DNA of 64,000 nt from positions 70,338,556-70,402,555 of the forward strand of contig CM049310.1 of NCBI GenBank assembly GCA_026874595.1, read 5' to 3'. Made by a program: the position numbers and the translations under genes. Below, piece by piece: positions 13,305 to 25,459 of the stretch; the stretch's first letter is position 1, and each line of letters opens with the position of its first letter. Below the pieces are notes generated by a model, which made no database searches, was not told the origin of the DNA, and saw nothing but the letters and a program-made list of their open reading frames with translations. The DNA is from Sipunculus nudus (lineage: Eukaryota > Annelida > Sipuncula > Golfingiida > Sipunculidae).

Positions 13305-13730
13305 AAAGTTTCACTCTTCTTTCATCTTTTGAACATTTTTTCTCAATATGCAGCTTAACCGCTGGACTATATGGGAATAATTCCAGTCCAAAAATCATAC
13401 TATTAGAGTACTTGCAATGCTTTCTCGGGTTTATAACTCAGGTATTTGACATTTTCTAATCTGGCGGCCAAGATGGCTGCCAGATTAGAAAATGTCAATT
13501 ACCTGAGTTTGATTTTTGCCAAGATAATTTATTTTCAGCTTGGCCCTATATCTGAAATTCATTAATAAGCTCCAAAGGATACTTTTGCCAACTTTCATGC
13601 TTCTTTCATTTATTGCATTATTCCTCCAAATATGGGAGCTTAACCGCTGGACTACTGGGACACATGACAATAACGGCCTTGTGTACAAAGAGGTTAAACA
13701 TTCTGCAACCGCTTCCTCAGTTTGTAGGCA
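13305..13730 (+). repeat. Diverged direct repeats flanking a palindrome
   Basis: 13305-13450 and 13592-13735 are diverged direct copies: both have 'CTTCTTTCAT' and 'GCTTAACCGCTGGACTA'. A 75-bp palindrome sits between them. Confidence 0.6.
13435..13509. repeat. Near-perfect 75-bp palindrome (36-bp arms, 3-nt loop)
   Basis: Arms 13435-13470 and 13474-13509 pair at 34 of 36 positions around loop AGA (13471-13473). One of the two mismatches would be a G-U pair in RNA. Transcribed from either strand it would form a long hairpin. Confidence 0.9.
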
Positions 13731-13739
13731 GCTCAACGC

Positions 13740-15380
13740 ACGGAAGTTTTATAGTAAGTTTGGTGTGTATAGATTATCATTACAGTAATAAACTGAATTA
13801 TGAAAACTCGTTTTTTATGAACTTTTTCATGGAAATAAAATTTACTGCTGTTCGCGCTGGTCCTGGAATAGACACTTATAGTGTTGATGGAATAGACTTT
13901 CTTATACAAACTAAATTGATAACGTATAGACAAATATAAAACATGTAAACGCTTTACAGGGAGATCGATGGGGCCTCCTTTAGTTAGTCAAATATAAAGC
14001 ATTAAACTTATTGGGAAAAAGTTCCAATCTCAACATGGGGGAAAGTGATATATGTACTCCGAAATCGATCTTAATTTTCTTCCCGCGAGATCAACTTCGT
14101 GTAGAAATAAAACATAAAGCTGGCGTCATGAATAATAAATATTAAATGTTGTGTGATCATTTTTTGAGCGCCTCCACGCCGTCAGGTGGTGCTCTTTTGG
14201 TGAAATACTGTGCGTCTGTCTTCAATAATTCAGCGTTGTCATGCCGCTGAATTTCAGTTCCCACGTCATCATTGCCCCTGTCTAGAGAATATGAATCCAG
14301 GAGGGCCGATTTGCACGTTGATAACGGTTACGTTTTCAGTTTACATGCGACTAATTTCGTTACTATAGATAATTACGTTATCACAGATTTCAGCAGTCAA
14401 TGAAAACATACTACCTCACTGGAATTCGATTATCTCCACTTCCCACTTTTTATTAACCGAAATTTTGTAATTCGAGCTTGTCGTATAAAAGTGTTCCCGT
14501 CCCCTAGTCGAGAAACGGTTCACGACACACTTCTGACAAAAAGTTTTTTTATTCCTATGTTAAACTATTGATATTTTCAGACACTAAAATTACCGACTCC
14601 GTTGGAAAAACGCATAATTCAATAAAGCTATTTCAACGAATATTATCAATATTACAGGAGCATAAACACAACATTTGCAAGCAGTTTAAAAATGGATATT
14701 TAGAAAAACGCACTTCTAAAATACAGTTCATAGTGTAATGTTTTTAAATGGCTTACATTATTTATTACCATACTACAGAAGGTTTATGGAGGGCGTTTCT
14801 AACGGACGACGAATTTTTTGTAAGCTGATGTGTATCGCGCTATATATGGAATTACAAAATATCAAGATTAGCGGTATTGCCAGAAAGGAGACTGGTCTTT
14901 AATTCCAATTTAATTTAAAACAAATAGAGAGAGAGAGAAAAAAAGATAAATGAAATAATCAATTAGTATCCGATCATCATTTGCTTTTGCCCATCTAACA
15001 TAATTGCATTACCATTTATTTAAAAAATAAGTCGTATGGAAAATGTCATCAACTGCATAGCCAAGGTTCGGGTTGACCTCTTTATTTTATTCTCAACACG
15101 TTTCCACATTCTGTCGAACAATAGCTTTGATTTTGTGACTAAATAACTGTCTGCCTTTACCAATGTTCAATGTTCATATGTTTATAGTTATGTAAGCAAC
15201 AGAGTCAGTTTTTTACTTATTTTCATGAGTTTCAAGGGCAGCTATGGAGTGCGTAGGGAATCCACATAATACGCTTCTACTGAAGGATAATATTAATTAT
15301 AACATATTGGTAGTTTTTGTAATTTGTGTTAAGGATATATAGAATAGACAGGGTCACTTCAGGACCAATATTTTCCTCAT
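13740..15380. other. Non-coding sequence
   Basis: No gene or clear repeat recognised, apart from a short GA-rich run near 14926-14938. Confidence 0.45.
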
Positions 15381-15439
15381 GAGTTGTGTGTATTCGAATA
15401 ATGTGCAAGAGGTCGCATGAACCTATGACGTTTAATTTA

Positions 15440-15691
15440 AAACTACTGGAAATCGAAAAACGTGGATTCACGAGTAGATTGCCTATTAGTCACTGCATTT
15501 TTATCATCAGAAAAGGACAGGTTTACCATCTGTTGTTGCCACCAAAAGTTCTTCCCCAAGTAATGCAGGTACCACCTAGATATCTGATGTCGCTGAACAA
15601 TCTGCGTGACAGGTCCCACTTCAAACGAATCATCACCTGGGCCAGTGATGAAAATGTAAGGATTGGTATAACAGTGACTGCTGGCAGGTGA
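15440..15691 (+). pseudogene. Decayed Gypsy-like integrase N-terminal (zinc-binding region) remnant
   Basis: An open frame ending at a TGA (15689-15691) contains, in order, a hydrophobic run 'VYHLLLPPKVLPQVMQ', then 'LRDRSHF', then an isolated Trp and 'ENVRI'. This order resembles the segment just before the integrase core in Ty3/Gypsy polyproteins: a Leu-rich 'LLLP' strand, a Gly-rich GRDR-type turn, and an aromatic/Pro-rich segment followed by a DV motif. The histidines and cysteines of the zinc site are not visible and spacing differs by a few residues, so it is degenerate. No LTR or other pol domain is seen nearby. Confidence 0.35.
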
Positions 15692-15699
15692 AAATTTTT

Positions 15700-18600
15700 T
15701 TCAGCCTCATGAGTTTGAAAAACGGCGTAAGCCCGGGCTTAGGACATAAGAAAAAAAGTTCAAGGTACATGAATTAGCTTTGTGGTTAAAGGGTCGAAAT
15801 ACCACCCTTAAAAAACTTAAGTGATTAAAGAAACTGCATTAAGTCGTGGCTTTAGAGACAGAGAAAAAAGGTCCAAATGCATTAACTTTTTGGTCAAAGG
15901 GTTGAAATAACAAAGAATTTTTTATTGAATTAAGCTCCACATTGAAAGTGCAGAATGAGTCGTTTGACACAAAGGGTTGGAAGATGTAAAGTGTTGATCA
16001 AAGCATTGCGGGCCTCTCACATTAAAACATTAAAAAGTCATAAAATATAGGGACACTCTTTAGGAACAACATGTAAAGGTTACGAACCCATGTTCAAAGC
16101 AGCCTAATGTGCCTGTTTTCACAGGGAAATTGTCTAAATTATTAGTAATCGTTAAAAAGACAAAATAAGACAATTTTATATATCCAGCTGGACGTGTTAG
16201 GTACTTAAAACTGTTGATTTAAAATCATGTTAGGCAAACCTAGTTCCAATATACACAAACGTTCAACACATCGAAACCCTGATTGTTTCGAGGTATTGCG
16301 TAACGCCATCGTCTTCTCTGTCTCATTGAATGCAGCCCATATTCCTATACTCGGCACCTATAAGTGGAACTAAATACATGAAGGCGCGCTTTGACAGAGG
16401 GCAACAAGACCTGTGCTGTGAAACTGGAAGCCAGCTTTTCACCTTCCTTTTCTGCAGAATTGATGTGAATTCTGGCTTACTCTTGCATATTAATGATCTT
16501 TTGATAATTCCTGTTAAGAAAACTTTTTTTTAAGGCCAAGCAAATAACATGTATGGTTCTCAGGCACCGCCCGCGGCAATCTTAACCACCCCCCCCCCCC
16601 CCCGCATCAAAAATTTTATTTTGATTTTTTTTCATTTTTCAAGCAGATAAAATAATACAATTTTGATAAGATTTCCTTTGTTATGTAGTGCTTTTACCTG
16701 TTTAGCAAACAATTATGTTATTTTCATGCTTTTCCCTGATCATATGACATTTTTATCAAAACGAACGAAAAAGATAAAAAATAAAATAACGCCCGGCCGT
16801 ACTGATTTAAAAAAAAAAGTGCCTGAGAACAATACCTTATTTTTGGCCCAACGCCTCTTTAATGAATGTATGAGGTTGTCTATCTACAATTTGTTAGTAA
16901 ACACGGTACATGCGGCCATGTTGAAAACAGAGAAAACATGAAACAAAAGTAGGCATTTTGTATATGTGTGGGAAAACTGAAAGTTCACTAGATTTAAAAA
17001 AATCCTGTGCAAAATTGTAGTTCGAGTGACTGGTTTCTATGTGTTCATGTTGAATTTGCCTTGATTATTTTGGCGCCCCCCCCCCCCTCCCCAACCCAAC
17101 CATTTTATAAACACTTGAATGATAACAAAATGAACAGCCTGTGTGTTGTGGGATGGGTGTTTTCTGGCTTCAAGTGATTATCTTCACTTATTAGAAGTCA
17201 TATATCGGATTAGTCCTCTTTAATTACATGTATATCCATTATGACAGCAAGACCCTCACGACAAATGCTGTTAAATATCCTGAACTTAATGGGTCTTAAA
17301 TGAGCCTTTCTCGGCTATTTTAAAAAAAGTCGTTTATTATCATATTTAAACTGTTGTGACCTTTATAGATTTTCAAGCTAATGGTCTCAGAATAAAGTAT
17401 GTATTTTGTTAATTATGTGCAAGATTTGAGGCTTTGAGTCCATTATAATAATCATAATACTGCAAGGTCAAGGTAAGACCGAAGTTATGGATCCAATCGC
17501 CAAACAACATCCAATCGTTTAACAACCAATCGTCAAATAAGCAACACAAAAGCAGCTGGATTATTAAATATTGGATAATGGCATTATTAATGCATTTAAC
17601 TATAGGACTTGGTCACAAAAAAATCAATAATGATTTTGTATTTTTTATTATACTTCAAGATTCATCGCAGGCAAGGAAACGGACGAATTCAAATCCGAAG
17701 AGATCAATTACGATCTTCTGGAGGTACATTTTATCCCTTTCACAGATACAGACTCTCTGACTGATGTATTTTCCCGGTCACACCGTTTATGTAAGCATAT
17801 AGATGGCTAAAATGTGGGAAATGTATTACATGTTATTAGCTGATCTTCAGTAGACATCACACTGGACACGAAGTTTATCCTGTGGTTGGGTGATTTTTAC
17901 GTAAGCTGCATCCTCCAGGGGACAGAATTGAGTGAGGAAACATGCATTCTTAAGTATCTTCACCCAGACTTCATCTCTTGCTTTCATCTTGTGGGACCGG
18001 GGGAAGCTGTCTATACATTTTGGGCGAGACCAGACTTCTCTTCAGGTCGATGAGATTTACTTGCAGACATCGATGCAAGTATATCTTTAGTCCTTAGAGT
18101 ACGTGTGATGGAGAGGGTAAAGTGGTGTGGGATCTGAAAGCTCCCGACAGCCGCAGGCTTGTTATCGCGTCGATTATCTTAAGGTTTAACAGCCCTCTTC
18201 TACAGTGCTCCTGTCTTGTTCTTCAGTGGAGGTTGCTGCTTATTTAATATTTTTAATAGTTTCTGCAAGAAAATATCGTGCCCCAGAGCGCGAGCCACAG
18301 ACTCATATCAGAACGGAGATAAGAAAAACATAATCTGTAATGACCTATTTATATATTATAATATCTTAATAGCAAAGTGCAAAACCTATAAGACTAAAAG
18401 TGGACACGAATGGACAAGTAACGAAATGAAGAGTTTAAGAAGAAAGTGTAAAGGATTACCGATTTTATTAAAACCCTGGATTCAATTTTCAATTAAGTAT
18501 TTTTCCTGCTTTCTAGATTGTGTAAGATTCATATAAAATCATCGTTTCTCTATCCGCTCCAAAATTTCCTTCATAAATTTCTTCCTGGTGCAGGACATGT

Positions 18601-18895
18601 TGAAAATTGGTTGCCAATGACTACCTTGAATCTCATACGAAAATTCTCCATTTATTATTCATATGTACTTCATAATGTACTTTATTCATTGTAATATACA
18701 GAGAAATGCGTTTATGCGGGATATTTTCGAAAGCTTGTGATTTATCAACGTTGTCATTTTCGGAAGATGGGGTCATCATACAGTAGAAACATTCAAATAA
18801 ACTTTGCGAAAAGCTAAGGGATTAAAACACCGAGCTTAAATAAATCTCTCTTGTTATCTAATTTCAGATCTTAAACCATTTAGCTTTAAGATGGA
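15700..18895. other. Non-coding sequence with one dispersed repeat
   Basis: About 17055-17230 resembles 48760-48930 in the same order ('TTATTTTGGCGC', 'GTGGGAT', 'TTTCTGGC', 'TCGGATTAG'). C tract at 16589-16603. No gene recognised. Confidence 0.45.
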
Positions 18896-18896
18896 G

Positions 18897-18898
<2 letters not shown>

Positions 18899-18929
<31 letters not shown>
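18899..18929. repeat. (CA)n microsatellite
   Basis: About 15 CA units. Confidence 0.95.
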
Positions 18930-18931
<2 letters not shown>

Positions 18932-18942
18932 ATATATATTTA

Positions 18943-19150
18943 CAGTGAAACTTCTACTTGCGGAGAACTCAGTAAGGCGGACAACTCATTAGTGCGGACA
19001 CTAAATCTCAGTCCCTTCAATTTTGCCTCTATATTATGTTTATCGTTAACTCAGTAAAGAGGACAACTCACTATCCCGGACAACGGACAAACTTTCCCGT
19101 CCCGCCAGCATATCCATTACATATTACGACCCTCTAAAGCGGACAGGCAT
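18943..19150 (+). mobile_element. Terminal fragment of a TA-flanked, pogo-like DNA element
   Basis: Begins TACAGTGAAACTTCTACTTG and continues with repeated 'GCGGACAACTCA' motifs. This is the style of pogo/Tigger-related terminal repeats. The opposite terminal repeat is not found, so it is truncated or decayed. Confidence 0.4.
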
Positions 19151-19159
19151 CGCGAGTTC

Positions 19160-19839
19160 TATTTTTGTTCATATATTTGCCGGAGATGGCACTCCGAGGT
19201 CATGACCTCGTATGTCCTGTTTTGGTCAAAGCGACAGCCTAGGGACAAGCATAATTTGGTGAATAATTGGAATGTTATATGTAGATATACAGTATCGAAA
19301 TTGTTGTGTTGATAAAACAATCATTATTAAATTAAGATTGGCAGGTCAGTTAGGAAAAAATTAAGCTGTCAAACTGAAACAGCTTTTCATTCGACAAGAC
19401 CACCATCAAAGATGCCGTTCGTGCTGTGTGATCGGCTTCCGACCCGGGGAGCGTAATAAGAGTTTGTAACAGTTTGCACTTTGTTATGGTGAATGTGTGG
19501 TTAAGAAAATCCTTTAACAAATACTAGTAATGATGCTGTCCGGATGCTGTCAATAATCAATCGTCAATATGCCTTGTGCAACCATACATGAACTGCCGTT
19601 TGCTTAGAAGCTGAAGCATGGTACGTCGAAGTGAAACTGCCAAGATTAGTTTTCGAGGCCTAGCTGATGTTTGTCTTTCTTTTTTTTTAAATAATTATAT
19701 TTTATAAATTGCAAGTGCATATTAAAGCTTTTTTTGAAAATGATTCAAATCAAATTTATGTAGTTATTTCAAATTAGGGGTACATTTAATGAAAACATAG
19801 GATATCAGAAACATTCAATGACGAATTGACGCAATATAG

Positions 19840-19894
<55 letters not shown>

Positions 19895-20900
19895 TGAATG
19901 AATATTTTGCCTGGAGGATAAACAAGAATAAGATGTATATGGTGTCATGAAAAAAACGCTTGATGATTAAGGAGTCACGCGCATATCCGCGCAACGTCAG
20001 TTGAGCTCGGTCGCATCTTAATCATAAGGAAAAGTGGACATTTTTATGCGAAGCCTAAGATTTATCATTATTACTGAAAGGTCATCGGTAACTGGAGTAA
20101 CTGCATGAAAAGATAAGGGTCCGTGCTTGCTGGAGACCGGACACTGACAGGACATCGATTATAAAGATGTTGCTGTTATTCCCCCTGCAGTGCTGCCGGA
20201 GTAAGGGGGTAGGATGCTGTAGATAGAGCACTTGATCAGCGGGAAGGAAATTAAACAGTCTCCCTCCCCTGAGCAGTGGAAACCGCGGGCCCACAATGTC
20301 AGAAGCGGCCTTTCTGAGCAGATGACAAAAATATCCGCCAGTATATAGCCGGGGAGTTGATCGGATGAAGCTGAAAGCCTTGTCTATCATGTTCCGTCAC
20401 GCACGAGACCCTCCAGGACGTGCCCAGGCATACTAGTTACATCATTACCGGCCCTTATCACTGAGCTAGTAATGGCACTGGGGCCCTGAGGTGTTCATCA
20501 ATCAGTTTTCATGCGAATCTGCGTTTCATGTTTATTATATCTCGTTTGATTTTACATTAGGTACATGGCGGTGAGGATTCTTTTTTTAAAATCATGCCAT
20601 GCACCCTGTGCGCAGAATGCTTGTCTTGCACTCTTTAAAGTTTCACTGTCTTAGTCATCATTTTCGACGCGAGTTGTTACCTATAAGTGTTTTAGTGCCT
20701 TGATTCTATTTATCAAAATCTAGTTCCGGCTGACTTTACTCAAGTCCGCTATTACATGGGTGGTAATTACATTTCGATCTCAGGTGTTTGCCTTAGATCC
20801 GAAACATGATTTTCTTAGTCTGTATCACACGCAAGAAACTAACATATGTTTGGTGTTTGGCTTTTGATGTTCCTCGTCAACTAGCATTTGGCCCCAATCT
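19160..20900. other. Non-coding sequence
   Basis: It holds a TA microsatellite (19843-19890) and a more GC-rich stretch at about 19980-20480 without recognisable coding or repeat content. Confidence 0.45.
19843..19890. repeat. (TA)n microsatellite
   Basis: About 24 uninterrupted TA units. Confidence 0.95.
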
Positions 20901-20904
20901 CTCT

Positions 20905-21300
20905 TGTTTCTCTATTCCTCCATGACATATGATCTTTCTTTTTTTCTGTTCATCCCGTGATATAAGACTCTGGTCTTTCCGGTTTTGCTGTTCCTCTTGT
21001 ACTGGAGATTTGACTCCGATCTTTCTTTTTTTCTGTTCCTCCCGTGATATATGACTCTGGTCTTTCCGGTTTTGTTGTTCCTCTTGTACTGGAGATATGA
21101 CTCCGATCTTTCCTCTTTCTCTGTTCCTCCCGTGACATTTGACTCTGATATTTTCGGTGTTCTCCATTCCTTCTTTGCTAGAGATTTGACTCCGATCCTT
21201 CCGTTGTTGTTGTTCCTCTTCAATCTGGATCTGACCCTTATCCTTCTGATTTCTCTGTTCTCCCACTAAATTTAACTCTTGTCTTTCTGTTTTGCCCAGA
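20905..21300 (-). repeat. Tandem repeat, about 87-bp unit built of two 43-bp half-units
   Basis: 'TGACTCCGATC' recurs at 21011, 21098 and 21187, with 'GACTCTGGTCTTTCC' in the alternate half-units. On the minus strand all frames stay open and give Gln/Glu/Lys/Arg-rich repeats such as EEQQNRKDQS. The same motif appears in different frames in different copies, because a 2-nt length change does not interrupt anything. This argues for a satellite, not a protein. Confidence 0.75.
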
Positions 21301-21586
21301 TCTTTCCCGTTTTTTTTAGCGCAGCTGACCTGCCAATATGGAGTAACCTGATTGATTTTGGAGTCACATGGTCAAAGGTCAGGGTCACAGGGGTCATCGG
21401 CCCTCATATTAGTATCCGAATGATAACTCTAGTCTGGATATACCTATTGGTTTCAATCTTGAGACGTATAACCAACTAATAATGTAAAACCCCTTTTGAT
21501 TTGGTCAATGGTCAAGGTCATAAGACACACTTCTTTAAAAGATTGTGGATGTAATTTAAGCCAAACAAGTTTTCAAACTAGAAAAC

Positions 21587-21912
21587 TGCATTCCAAGGAA
21601 TGCAAGCCTCCGCCATGTTGGGCCCCTTTTGTGGGGTGCTCCCGAAACTGTGGATGCATTCAATAATTCAATTATATTCCCAGGTTCATTTTTGCATAAG
21701 TGACTGTGCATTTTGAATATTCCTTTATGACGTTCCTGAAATTGGAACATGTATCGCACACCAAAATCTAATCGATTCTTCATGGGCCCATTTCCGAATG
21801 TCCTGAAAATTTCATGAGATATGGTTCATGACTGCGCGAGTTATGTTGTGAACACACACAAACACATACATGAACGGGGACGAACGCATTTCCCCTTGGT
21901 GGAGGCAATTAA
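21587..21912 (+). repeat. Dispersed repeat, copy 1 of an inverted pair
   Basis: About 325 bp starting near 'GCATTCCAAGGAATGCAAGCC' and ending 'TTGGTGGAGGCAATTAA'. The reverse complement is found at 35889-36208 (shared 'GTTATGTTGTGAACA', 'GAACGCATTT/GAATAAACGCAT', 'CCTGAAAATTT/TTGAAAATTTT'). Confidence 0.6.
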
Positions 21913-21919
21913 GTGCCTA

Positions 21920-23810
21920 AAAAATTACATACCTGTTGGCTCACACACATTGTGCATGCCATATTAAATCCTGGTTGACTTAAAATCTGCAATAATGAGA
22001 ATATACAATATTAATGATTTTTTTCCATGAGGTAGCTGACTTCTCTCCCACCGAGGCTTCCGATCGGAAGTAAACCCTGGCTTCATGTCTCCCTTATACC
22101 TGCCGTCGACTAGCTTCTTCACTCCACAGCATCATCTACAAGTTACCAGCGGTACCTTATAAGATCATATCTGCAAGATGCTGTTAACCACACGAGTGAC
22201 ATATTTAAAGGTCAACAGTCACAGGTAAAAATGGGTGTATTATCTCACGCGATTAATTGAATTTGGCTGAAAATAATAATTTCCCCAGTAAGCCATTCCG
22301 GCACATGTTGCATGGAGGTGCTATTTTCAGTTCGCCTGATTAATGCTTTATTATGGTTCTGCTTGTGAGTAAACACAATCCACGTGCATGTGTCAGTTCA
22401 TCATAATTAGGTAAGAGGTCCGGTCTTGAGCACACGCGGCCAGCCAAAAGAAACACCGGCTTGAAGTTGGAATATATCTTGATTTGGGCCACTGATCGCC
22501 ACTCGTCTACCGGAGTGAGCAAACGGTAAAATATGGCAGATAGCATAATATTTTAAGGAGAACATACTTTATTGCATTTATAGTTAACAAAGGTATGTGA
22601 ATAGGTCCCTTTAAGGTCCCTTTGCAGAAATATTTGAATTAAGACATAACATTGTAAGCTTATGATTTATCAACTATGAATAATTCTCATTCTTAAACTG
22701 CAGTTGGTTAAATGTCTTTCTCGTTTAGTTTCAATTAAAAGGATTTCCTCTTTACGAATGAATAAATATTTTTGTATTATGTTACCATGCACAAGGATGC
22801 ACCACAAGACTGCATCTATCAAACTTACTGTGCTGTATAATATGTATTCTGTGCGATATTGTACGACAAAGTGTAAACAAGTGCAAACGTCTACAGAAAA
22901 TGATCAATTATATATATGGAAGAAAGTGTAGGATCTTATTGGAAAAACCAGATATATAAGACTTCTAGAGTTATTTGTTTGATGTCTAAAGTAGTGTGGA
23001 AATGTTTAATCACATTTTAACAATTTTAATTGATAATTAGAACTTGTATCCGAATGACAGCTTATTAATTTTATTTTGGTCGATGCCGCATAATGACCGG
23101 TATGATTTCTCGGGGGAAGGTGACCGGATTTGAACCAGTGGGCTCTACAACTTAATCCAGACAAGCAGATGTAACCACCGCATGTAATTGTTCTGGGTCT
23201 TCAAATTAAGATAGCTATACCTACAGTTGTTAAATTCCGAAATGAAAAAAAGGCACAATTTCGGTTAATTTATCGGAAGAAATGAAGGCTCCTGCGCTTG
23301 CGGTGATGAGAACTTTGAATACTTCCGTTTTTTATTGGGCGACTTCTGGAAAGGTTTCAGTTCAACTATTTTTTAACGAAATAACACACATTTAAATATT
23401 ATTACCAATTATGCAGTAAATCAACCTGTGGATTAGCTTGGGCCAGACAAGTAAAGATAATTATAGGAATCCGGCCATGGTATAAAATAACGGGACAGGA
23501 ATATCAGCTGCAAAATGATGGTTTTCTGCCGATCCCTGCTACACAGAGCAAAACATCTTGGAATGTGTGTTTGCTCTGTTTGTCAAAATGAATGACAATG
23601 AGGACAGGCTCTTCATCTTGACTTCATCTATACAGGGTAAAAAGAAACAGGTAGATCTGATTTGATGATTAGCTATTACCACTTCCATCTCAGGAGCTGA
23701 CACAGATTACTAATATATTTGTGACTTGATTCAAGGTTAACATTAATATGCGATTAACTGCTTAGTGCTTACTTAATGTTGAAGCTGGAGGGGAGGCGTT
23801 ATATAACAGC
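21920..23810. other. Non-coding sequence
   Basis: No gene recognised. See the tRNA-like segment at 23105-23185. Confidence 0.45.
23105..23185 (-). repeat. tRNA-like segment with box B (SINE candidate)
   Basis: On the minus strand, 'ACTGGTTCAAATCCGGT' forms a good T-arm with a GGTTCAAATCC box B, followed by CCCCGAGAAAT. A similar minus-strand stretch occurs at 37110-37150 ('TGGTTTGAACTGGT' then 'CCCCCGAGAAAT'). No acceptor stem can be built, so it is not called a tRNA gene. Confidence 0.35.
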
Positions 23811-23817
23811 AGATATT

Positions 23818-24000
23818 CAGGGACGGATCCAGGATTTAGGAAAAGCAGAGGTCCAACCCAGAAAGGGTTCATGACAAAACCTTAAAAAGGTCCCCAGGTC
23901 CGGAAAAGGGGGCCCGGGCAACAAGTATTGGTCTGTAGTCCTTTACAAAATGTTGCGACGGCTGAGAAAGGGACCTGGACCCCCTCTGGATCTGCTTCTG
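23818..24000 (+). mobile_element. Short hAT-like non-autonomous element, copy 2
   Basis: Begins CAGGGACGGATCCAGG and ends GGATCTGCTTCTG. It lies 1 kb downstream of the channel gene's stop codon. The interior matches the copies at 918 and 54085. Confidence 0.65.
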
Positions 24001-25054
24001 ATATATTATCATATATATCATGTAATAGCAGATATATGATAATAATAAATAATAAATATTCTGAAACGTTATTAACATTTTATTTTCCAATGAAGAGCTG
24101 TATATTTCCAGTTGAGAAAATACACTTTGAGGTTCTCTACATTATTTTCTACGTTGAGGTCGTTATAACACACAGTGTATATCCCCATTGCACGAAGTCT
24201 AAGGTACCATTATGCTTGATCAGCATTGTTTACATCCTGCATAAAGAAATCTTCAAGTGACAGTAATAGATTATTCTACATATATAATTTTTAACTTAAG
24301 ATACGTTTTATGCATTTACCAAGCGGTAGCCATGTAAAACAATCAAACAAAAGGTCAATATCGTAATAACTGTCAAAACCTGAGATCCATATTGCCGCTG
24401 GAAATGACGATATATTCAATGTTATGCATGAGACTGCCAATTATAGCAGTATATATGATTTAGATACAGCAGGAAATTTAAAAAAAATGCCTAAAAGATT
24501 GGTTCAAACATCGTTTCAGTAGAAAGTTGTAACGATATATGTCATAAATGAGGACATTGTAATCAAGATCACTCGGAGTCGTCAAGAATGCGGGCCTCAT
24601 TCAACTTTAATTTTCCTTTCCTTAAGAAAAACATTTTGTAAATTGAATACCAGTCTGATTACTTCGTATACATCAAAGATTCTTTTCTTCTTTTGAAAAA
24701 AAAATAATACAACAGGAGGCTAATTGGTTTGTAATTGTACCTAAAGTGGAGTCCCTTGAAGAATGATCGAGCTGTTCCAGAATGTAGGAACCTTACATAC
24801 ACGTATCACATAGCACTTTGGTTATAGCCACTTTTGACCTACATGCTGTTAACATATCCAGTCTTTGACCCACATGTCTTCAAATGACTGTAATCTTTTC
24901 CAGGCAGCAGAGCTAAACCTTTTTCTCTGAAACACACGCAGCAGGTGGCGTCCACATTTAATGACGATTCTCTCTGGCTCAAACAGCAACACTGAGTGCC
25001 TGCCCAGGCCCGTTAACGTCATGATGTGCGTTAGCAGATATCTGACATGGTCTC

Positions 25055-25459
25055 CTACAACACTGTCTCGGCTTCATAGCGTTCACGATAAACTGCTACA
25101 GCAGGGTTGCGGTTTGAGTTACTGACATCATTCATTACGTAAGAATCCCTGTTATAACACTCTATGTCTTCCTCAGAGTCGAAACAACAACCGTTTCGTG
25201 GTACTTTCCACTGACACCACAACGTTAAAGAAATAAAGAAAAGTCCACAGCCCAAGACGCCACAAGCGCCAACCATTGCATCTCGAACTTTGTGACCTCT
25301 CATCTTCATTATAATAACCTGAGAGTCATTATCTAATTTAGGAAAACATTCATGACGCTGCCCAGGGTTGCCATAGCGACGCTCAAGCTTCTGCACGAAA
25401 TTCTGGTTCTCACGCTCGTTGCGTTGGCACTCGCCTGTCTGGTGCATTTGGTAAAAACA
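25055..25459 (-). CDS. Exon 2 (terminal coding exon) of the BK beta-subunit-like gene
   Basis: This exon encodes residues 106-239 and the stop (TAG at 25057-25055). It is preceded by a strong acceptor, a pyrimidine-rich run ending ttcttgcag, with AG at 25461-25460. It opens in phase 0 with Cys-Phe-Tyr and so matches the end of exon 1. It carries loop cysteines 106, 116 and 143, membrane segment 2 (about 166-186) and a polar acidic tail. An open frame can be extended four codons upstream to an ATG, but those codons overlap the acceptor, so that start is spurious. Confidence 0.82.
   Translation of the reverse strand, partial: CFYQMHQTGECQRNERENQNFVQKLERRYGNPGQRHECFPKLDNDSQVIIMKMRGHKVRDAMVGACGVLGCGLFFISLTLWCQWKVPRNGCCFDSEEDIECYNRDSYVMNDVSNSNRNPAVAVYRERYEAETVL

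Noticed and set aside
20877-21266. 129-residue Gln/Lys/Arg-rich protein on the minus strand
   Set aside because: Tandem repeat in which the same peptide motif switches frame between copies.
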